DNA of 64,000 nucleotides from NCBI RefSeq assembly GCF_040412425.1, contig NC_089766.1, positions 48,257,297-48,321,296 on the forward strand. The letters are read 5' to 3'. A program made the translations under genes and the position numbers. Under the pieces are notes generated by a model. It saw nothing but the letters and a program-made list of their open reading frames with translations. It was not told the origin of the DNA and searched no databases. The stretch is from Macrobrachium rosenbergii. Its lineage: Eukaryota; Arthropoda; Malacostraca; Decapoda; Palaemonidae. Shown here piece by piece: positions 40,932-50,900 of this stretch (positions are counted from its first letter, which is position 1; each line of letters begins with the position of its first letter).

Positions 40932-43900
40932 AATTTCAGTTTGTCAACCAGAGCAACTGCATAACTTTAAGCATTTAATTAATTTGAATGCACAAAAATC
41001 CCTATGAGTTTGAATATACTGTAACTATAGGTCTACCAGATTACTAACTAATAATCTAATAAACAATCAATAATCAGTTGTTTCCTTCTCAATGATTTTT
41101 TCCAGAAAAATGAAAAATACAGCTAGTTGAAATATGTGGCAACCTGATTAGAAAGTTCACTTACCTGACTTTCAGGTGCTCCAAGTATCGAATTTCTCTT
41201 TCAGTGTCATAACTGAACTGAGAGAGTATCCGGTCTGCAAGGATCGTTCGATACTCCGTAATGAAGACATCTTTGCTTCCATAGATGTTTACCAGCATTG
41301 ATATTATATCTGCTGTCCTCTGAGACTTAGATTTCACTGTAACAAAAATAAATAAAATACGAATAGTATTGTTATCTGAAAATAAATTTTACATAAATAC
41401 TGCTAATGACATGAAAAATGATGTATAAAAACTAAAAGGTTTTGTACAATGTAAAAACCATGGCCTTAGTGGAGCTTATTGCTTTGGTACAAATATATAA
41501 ACAACTAAAAACTGACCAGGAAGTCTTTGTACTTCCAAAAAAGTATATCTTAGCAGGTGAGAAAGTCCCATAAAGCAATAAACAGAATATACTGCACAGA
41601 AATAATCAACACAATCACGTGTGGAACAGAAATAAATTTCTGACTCACATCAGGATCGAACCCAGGTCTTTCAATTGAAAGGCAAGGGCGCTGCCCACTA
41701 GGCCACACAAGTCTAAAAGAAGTTGGAAACTGAGAGCAACTGCACCCAAGGAATTACCTGGGCAAGCTAAGTGCTTGCATACCAGCGAGTTTTCCCCAAC
41801 TTCCTGACTCAGCAATGACCCAGTTGACAGCATTTCATCCGAATTATCCCTTTGAGTGAATAAGATAGAAGTAATCAACAAACAATCAAGTGTGGAACAA
41901 TTTAGGACGAAGGTCAAGCCCTGGGACCTATGAAGTCATTCAGTGCTGAAAGGAAAATTGAAAAAAAAAGGTCTGAAAGGTGTAACAGGAGGAAAACCTC
42001 GCAGTTGCAATATGAAACAATTGTTAGTAAGAGGGTGGAAAGTCAGATGGAAGAAAGACTATGAATGGAGGTACAGTAAAAGGAATGAAAGGGGTTGCAT
42101 CTAGGGGCCGAAAGGATGCTGCAAAGAAACCTTAAGTAACGCCTACATTGCAACAGGCGTGAGGTGCACTGACGGCACTGCCGTTCTACGGGGCTTAAGG
42201 CAATGTGTATCCCCATTGGTTGGTGGAGAGTGGACTGTGAGTTGTGCACATGCAATGAGATTTCTCTTCTTGCAATCTTCACTTCGATACGGTTAGGTCC
42301 ATCTCATACGGAATACAGTAATTAAAATTAAGGTATTTTATACAACGAATAAAACTACTGTAATGGAATTCAACTTACAGCTATGTGCATGAACTGGATC
42401 AGGAGTCCAGGTCTCCCAGTTGTCCATGTTGTCATCTTCACTGTGAGAATCATCTAGCACTAAGGGGGCTGCCACAAGCAACTCTTCTGAAAGCTCAGAG
42501 GAGCTTTCGTCTGTCAAGCTCGTAACGATGTATCTGACTGTGTCTTCACGTCCTCGGAGATATTGCCTGTGGTAAGAACAAAAGTTACTAACAATGGTTA
42601 CATCACAAGATTTTTAAAAAATTATTTCCCACTAGTTCATGATTCACTTAAAAAACTACTTGCAAAAATATATTTCATTTCTCACTTCTTTGTGACACCG
42701 ACATCAGACTGAATGGGATTTTATGATAAAATGTTCTTCATTGCTTATTACTTTTCTTCAAACTACCATACTAAACTGCACAAGTCAGAATTATTACTTG
42801 GAAGACTTCTAAACTACCGTACCTAATCTTCTAGAGGATTCAAGAATCTAAACATAAGTAATCTGAATAAATTTGTTTCCTCAGCACCAGCTGTTCCCTG
42901 TTTGTGGAATCTTTGTGGTTAATGCCTTCATCTGATCTTTTGGTGTTCTGGCCTATTATCTTCACTTAACCAATTAATTACTGAGCATAAATCAGCTGTC
43001 ATCCCTAATATCTTCTGGTATTTAAACTAAGCAGTCAAGGTATAAAACTATATCAATGTCTTTAATTCTAAATTTACTGTGTCCCTGAGGTAAAGGAAGA
43101 TACAATTTAAGGATCAAGACTAGAAAGGTGGAAAGAAATCACATGTTCTGCAATCTTACGCTTCCTAATAGTCATACCATTATCAGGTAACCTCAGGTCT
43201 GAAGAACATTCAACATACATATCATCTCTGTTGCCTCCATGTTGCTGGCAGGGAGAATGCAGGTCTAATTCTTTATACTGTACAGTGCATGGGTTTCCTT
43301 CAAGCCTAAGATAGAAACGCTTCATGAAAAAAACACAGGACTTAAATTTTAAGAAAAGAGTAACTTCTTATAAAAAAAATACCTACCTAGCTAACAAGCT
43401 AATTAAGACAGGTCTGAAAAACCTGATGTAACCCAAAATCTCAAGTGGCCAGTGATGTATACACATCAATGCTTACCCATAAGATGTTGCATAATAATTG
43501 TCCTATAAATTACGCTACAATATCTGTCTATCTGTTCAGGCAACAGCAACCAATAATCCTAAATACTGTACTGCAGATATCTTTCTCAAAAACGAAGTAC
43601 TGTATAACATATCTATTTGGATGTAAAACGAAAGAACATACTAACTTCAGCAAAATGGCAGGTGACGGAAAGGCAAAGAAATCATTAATTTATAAAGACA
43701 AGCTTTGCAATATTAAAAAATGTATTAGTAAGACACTTCTACTGGTGATAAAATATTAAAATGGAAGAGGATATAAAAATTCTTTTATCAGTGACAATCT
43801 ATCTCTTGGAGAAGTAAAATATATAGGTTTGATTCTAGTGTGAAAGCATACATGTATATATGCACAGTATATAGTGTTTGAAAAGCTTTCCTCAAAATAT

Positions 43901-44939
43901 TCATTAATTTACAGAGGATTGAGATTTACAGAAGGATATTACAAAGGTGGTCATTCTTGGATATAAACTGATACTAAAAATCTTGTACTGTATCACCATT
44001 AATGTAAGAAACAAGATTACTGGAATCTTTGTCGTCCTGTGAGTAAATAAGAGCAAAATATTTTCTTTTCAACAAAAGTGCTTGTGGCTAACTACATGAA
44101 AAGGCATCTTGTTTTCAAACACTAATTAAAGTACAGTAGTTTTTTTAATACTGTACTATATTTGAATTCTTATCCAAACTTCCACAATCCTGTGGTTTCA
44201 ACCTACATACCGTACTGGCTCAGAAACAAGCTCCAACAGGACACCTTTACGATCGAGCACACGGAGGGCTTTAATCGTCGATATGTATGCATGAAGGACG
44301 TCAGTTGTGTTTACGCCGGGATGCAAGAGCCGAGTCTGTAACAAAAGAAAGGCAGGGTATGGGAATTTGAAAAAATAAATAAATAAAATGGAGGATGGCT
44401 ACTGGTAAAAACTATCTTTGATGCATTGACTGTCCAGTCCACCTGGGAAGGATTACAGCAACTAGACATAAAGTCGAATTAACTAAAAAAAAAAAAAAGA
44501 AGTTGGTAGAAGTTAGGCAGAAATATGTAAAGATTGGCTGTTGACAAATTGCCTAAAATATGGAGAGCTTTCACACTGCTCACTGACCAATATCTAGAAG
44601 TCATTCCTTACTAGAGTGTAACAATTTCTCTTTGAGAAGTACTGTCATGCAGGAATATAGTTAGGAGAATGCCTCATATATTAGGAATTCAACTTTTAGG
44701 AATTCCCTCATGGGAATAAATATACAGTACAGTATGTGGTTAACTTGATACCAAGCCTTACCCTTGGTCTAATTTGTATAATTAAAATTACCAATTACGT
44801 AAGAATAAAATATAAACTTTGTTTCTAACATTACTAAATATGAAAACTTACATCACTGTGAGGGAATGACAGCAACCTGCTTACGAGAAATGTTAGGAGA
44901 CTCTTTGTTGCTAATAGCTCCCCTTACTCATTCCAAGTC

Positions 44940-44980
<41 letters not shown>

Positions 44981-47900
44981 TGCATTAGTATTATTATTTT
45001 TATCATTGCTATTATCATATTATTATTATTATTATTATTCAGAAGATACCCTACTCATATGGAACAAGCCCACCAAAGGGGCCACTGACTTCAACATCAA
45101 GCTTCCAAAGAATATGGTGCTCATTAGGAAGACGTAAGAAATATGGGGCTCATTAGGAAGAAGTAAGAATAGGTAAAGGGAAATACAGAAAGGCTACTTT
45201 ACTGTCTTGCACCTTGTGTTCCTGTTTATTCTTAAGAAGATTCATTTGCACATGGCATACAAACAATATTGCAATCATTATAAATAAAATGTTGCATTTA
45301 AGTAGATTTTCTATTGATGGAGAGACATGCCTAATTATAATTCTCAAGGAGGGAAAAACCTACTTCTGGCCTCCATGGTTTGAAGAAAGAGATAACCTAC
45401 TTCTGTTTTTAATAAATTCATTAAGCAATAAGATGTGTCAACTGTTGATAATTAATCATGAAACATGTTTTAAATAAAAACAATCATTTTCAGTGTTAAC
45501 TGTTGATAATTAATCATGAAATATGTTTTAAATAAAAACAACCATTTTCAACACATGTTAACTACCAATTAATCATGAAACACATTTTCAACCAATATTT
45601 CAGAAAATCACATATAATTCTGATTAAATAATGTCAGAAACTGAACGTTTCATATATGATAAATAAGGAGCATGTTAATGTACAATGCGTGGTTTTCAAA
45701 AGCAATGAAAACACTAGATTCCTGCAGTAAAATTACGCGGGATTTACCTGTATAGCAGAGCGGAGTGACTCCACTAAACGATCTCTTAGATGTGTTCTGT
45801 CGAGACATTCCCTAATGTCGTCCAGTGCAGGCTGTGACTCGGGATATTCTGAGAAAAGTACATAAGAATCTTAAGTAACCTTACAGTTAGATTAACGATT
45901 CAAGCCATAACTAGCAATGCAAATGAATCAGCTAAGTAAATGCAAGATGATAATTTGAGAACTTGGAAGATGAAATTCAAAGCACACTATTTATATCGAC
46001 AAGGTAAAATCTAGTAATGAAATGAATAACCAAATTTTCTAAATAACATATATTCAGAATAATAAACAAAATCTATATTAGTAACATATTAATATAATAT
46101 GACACAAACAGATCACTGAAGCACATCCCATTCAAAGCTATGACTAAAGTAACCTAAATATCAGTGCAAACACAAAACCAAAGATGACTGAGCCAAAAAT
46201 AAGGCAAAGCAATTATGACAGTGTAAACCACTGTACTGGGGAAGAAGTAACCTGACTATTACATCGATAATTAAAATCAAATGACAACTGAAGATCAGGC
46301 ACTGAGACCTACAAAGAGTTTGGCCAAACAGCTGATGATAACAGAGTTGTTACAGTAGTAGAATTGTAGAAAAGCATATACAACTTAGGACAAAGGCCAA
46401 GCACTGGGACCTGAGGTCATTCGGCACTGAAAGGAAAATTGAGAGTAAAAGGTTACAAAGGTGTAACAGGAGGAAAACCTCGCAGTTGCACCATGAAACA
46501 ATTGTTAGAAAGAGGGAGGAAAGTAAGATGGAAGAAAGAATATGAAAGGAGGGACAATGAAAGGACTTGAAAGGGGTTGCAGCTAGCGGCTGAAGGGACG
46601 CTGCAAAGACCCTTAAATAATGCCTGCACCACCCCCCTACGGCGGAGTAGAACTGTGAAATTATTAGAGCTCATTCTCAATTATGGGGAGTTTTCTCATC
46701 TAAGACCTTGAATCTTTCCTTTACTGAAAAAATGGAAGTAAGCAACACTTACCTATAACAATGTTGAAAAGCTGATCTATTCTAGTCGTGGTGTAGGTAT
46801 GATACAAGGCTGACATGTAGGTGTGGTTGAGGTTATTTGACACCATGTTCTGGATTTCAGGTTCAGCTGATTGGAGTTGACCCCGGCCACCACAATAAAC
46901 CATCTCGAGCCAGCCGACGACCACATTCTCCACCCACTAATTTGTATTTGGTGAACATATAAAAAATGAAAGCACATAATGTAGAATTCTTCATCAATTT
47001 TCAGGTTACATGAAGCATACCTCTTCTTTTCACTACAGTCAAGATACAAAAATCACTTTCAGTTGAGTAAATAAAATCTTAATCCTTCATATGTTTACTT
47101 ACACTATATAGCTAATTAACAGGGGAGGCAACAGACTTCCAAGTTTTTTTCCCACTGTTATTTTCATAAAACTGGAGAAAATCAAATACTTGCAACCAGA
47201 TTTACCTCTATAACTTCAACTTCAACAATTCCTTGTATAATTCTCATAACTGCGTAAAATTTCTATTTAAATGAGTATGACTGACTAATAAAGAGATTAC
47301 ATCTTTGTGTTCCTCCCCCACCCTATTTGCACAGCTTGGTACACTAATAAAATCAACAATACTTCCAGACCAATCCATTGGTTTGATAATTCCATTAAAG
47401 ATGACAACCTTTCATAATTTTTAAGATGCAAATTAAAAAATATATTACCTGACTACTTCAAAGACCACTGACTTTATCTTATGTATAAAAAAGAAGTTAA
47501 ATCAAGCTTTAATGAGGTTTTATGTACATTATTATTATTATTATTATATTATTAAATTCGTTTAACCAGACCACTGAGCTGACTTTCAGCTCTCATAGGG
47601 CTGGCCCAAGGTTTTATGTACAAAATATAGATATGGATAATACTTTGGCTCCTGTTTTTTTGGGGCATTTAAATACAATTTTTGGGGAACTAAAATCTAT
47701 CAGGACCATTGCCAATACAAGTTTTTGTGGTTATTAAAATAACAGTAACTTTCATCGTATGAACAGCTTCCAATATTGAAAATATGAACGAGATTAGAAA
47801 TAAGAAATCATATTACTGGCCTACTATACCTCAAACTGAGAAGGAATGAGAATCTTGAATTAATACAAAGACCTTGTACTTCCTAGCTCTTAATTTCAAA

Positions 47901-50900
47901 GAATCCATTTATCAAACTGTATTAAAAAATTCAGACCTCTTACCTTTTCCAGCTGATTGATACGAGACTGGTCGTAGGAATCCCTACATGTGGCTGTCAC
48001 ATGTTGATTGATGACAGCCAGAAGTAAAGACGATATGATATCACCTGCAAGGCGTTCCAGTAGGTCTAACTCCAACAGCTGTCTAAATGAAAAGAGCTAC
48101 AATCAGAAAACTTGAGGGATTTCTCCATTCTATAAAAAAGAATGAGGAATCAGCATTTGACAAGGTGTTAATTAAAAATTGATTATACTGACAAAGGCAT
48201 TTATGAAATAAGATGAAATTGTAAAGATTCCCAAACTTTAATTCTCATCAACTTTAATTAAAATGGGTGCATCAATATTGCTCTCCTCTCCCTTACTATC
48301 AGCCGAGGATTAACCAAGGTATCTTAGCCATTCACTGAAATATCTAAGGCAGTGCTCCACCATCTGCAAGCATTTTACAATATATGCTGAGGTGTGAATT
48401 GCTCTCCTTGAAAATGAACTGGTGTGTATCCAAAATGAAACCTTGGTAAAACCAGCTCTGTCGCCCTGAATGTTCCTAAGGTGTCTGCATCTTCCAGAAG
48501 GGACAACAAGATTCACATGCTGCCAAGGAACACCTGACTTTGTAACAAAGGCTCACAGGGAAAGTAATCAGGAATGTTCCACAGGGCCAACTGCCATTCA
48601 ATCCAAGGCTTCTTTCAAGAGTAATGAGGTAAACTTTCTGATCTGCCTAGTGGGGGTCATCCAACAGACAGCCAGAGTCCAAGGTCAACAACAAGTGGCT
48701 GTTTATCTCCATAGGCCAGCCCAAAGAGCAGACCATAAGAAACATGGTCTACAAGCTGAGGTAGGTAATCCTGAGAACCTAAAGTCATGTGACAGATGGT
48801 AAAGAAGAGTAGGTAAGTAGCAGTCCATGAAATCAAGAGTCCTTTCAACTTCTGTTGCTTTTAATCTTAACATGGATGTTTCTCATATTTACAATGCAGG
48901 TACCTCAAGGTCCCAATCCACATTAGATACGTGTTAAATAAGAGATTTAACTCACATACATATGGTACAAGTTGGGACCTGCAGTTTCAGCAAGTCAAGC
49001 ATTACCTTTAGGGATAGGCACAAGGAACTCATCATCTTCCACTTAGTAGCCCATCTTCCATCCATTCATAATTGCATCCTAGAGACATTACCATCTGAGG
49101 TTAATGGTTTCTATCCCTCACATGACTGATGAGTGTGCATTTCCCAGACTTGAAGATAACTTTAGTACTAAGTACAAGTGACTTGCCTCACACCCTACTG
49201 ATTCATCCTTGCCTACAACAACTATCCTGTCACCTAATTGTAACTGGAATCACAATACAACAAACTAAATTCTTTTTGACAAAACTAGTTTTTATGCAAA
49301 TCCATCAATTGCAAAATGAGTTCCTTCCTCCCAGCCCCTTTGATTATGAGGCCTCATTACCAGACAAAAAAAAAAGAAGGGTGTTGATGGCTCCCTAAAG
49401 TTTCAAGTGGAACATATGCCTTGACACTACAGTACTCTTCTTATTCTGTCTCTTAGATAAAAGATCACGAATATGGACATATATATGGCAGATAGGTTAT
49501 AAAAGCATCATACAAGACAAATGCGTTACAATACTAAAATCTGTTACCTGTTAACTTGACAAAAGGTGTTTGTTATTGCCTGGCAATGGCAGGCGTCTGT
49601 GGCCGCATCACAGCCTCCACACTGAATGACCTCGTCCGTGCTTTCATCTGCTTCTTCGGCTGTGAAAAAAATGAGCAGGTTGTCATTATCATTATTGAAA
49701 GGTACAGTAGTTCCATGAGATCAAGTAATGTTTCTAGACTCTCATTAGGTTTAACACCTTACAGCATCAAGAGTTAAAATTTGACGCAAGGTACAGCTGG
49801 AAAATTTTCAGGCTTCCTCACCTTGATTTCCAACTTCAGCATGGTAGAATACCTTGAAGGCAGCAGAATAAAATTTGTGAAGTAAATAGGTAAACGAAGG
49901 ATGCATCTGAGAGTGCAATGTTGCCCGCAAGTGCAGTTTGAAGTGCTCCATCAGCCCTCCGTGAACACACTCTTCATATTTTGCTCCTGACTTTTCACAG
50001 AGCATTTCACATCTGAAAAGCAGTTACAATATCAAGACACTGGGCCCAGTCATTATGGTTTCCATTTTTGAATGACTAGGTGGCTAGAAATGTTTCCCAA
50101 AAGGTAAGCTATGTTAGAGAAGTGCTTTCTGAGAGTTTTCTTGTAAACATCATTATCTTTTGTATCCATCAGTTCTTTTCTTACTTTATCTTTTGATAAT
50201 ATGAAGATACACACCAGTAATTTCTTTTTCTGTAAATGAATAAGTCAGTTAAAATACAATTACGACAAGCAAAATTTTCGGTCAAGTCATCACAATGAGT
50301 GACACTACCTGTGTATGAGGGGTAGAAATGAGACGGCGCCATCATAGAGTTCACTGACTGCCGACGCCACTCGCGACATGACTTCAACGCTGCCTTCAGA
50401 CGTTTCCTCATCGCCATCTTGTTTTTGATTGTTGTAAGTTTTGAAATGTTGCCAAAACTCAGGGACAATTTTCTGCCTGCAAGTAAAACAACTAGTTGTA
50501 AACATTGTTACAAAGCAAGCACTAAAATACACTTACAGTATTGTACTGTACTATCAAAAATATTAGTAGGGGAATGTAAATAACTGTAACACAATATTAA
50601 TCTTTTTATATAATGACAAGATATCTCACAATGAACGTTTTCTTTGTGATGAAACAACTAAATTAACACTGACTTAAATGCATCACCTTATGCATTATTT
50701 AGTGCAAAAACAGATAATGAACTAGCAAAATAGCCCTCATTCACTCATAAAATAGATCACAATACAATAATAATATATGTATTCTTTAAGCTTTCACACA
50801 GAAAGGAGAGTGAAAACTTTGGAACTACTGTATTATCAAAATAAACTCAAAAAACACAAAAAAACTACACTGATTAACTAAAAATTTTTAAACAACCACT

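Noticed and set aside
41640..41712. tRNA gene (minus strand)
   Set aside because: A and B boxes are present but the ends do not form an acceptor stem, and a SINE body and flanking duplication follow.
48470..48802. 110-codon plus-strand open frame
   Set aside because: Inside an ANAPC2 intron, antisense, without a recognisable domain.
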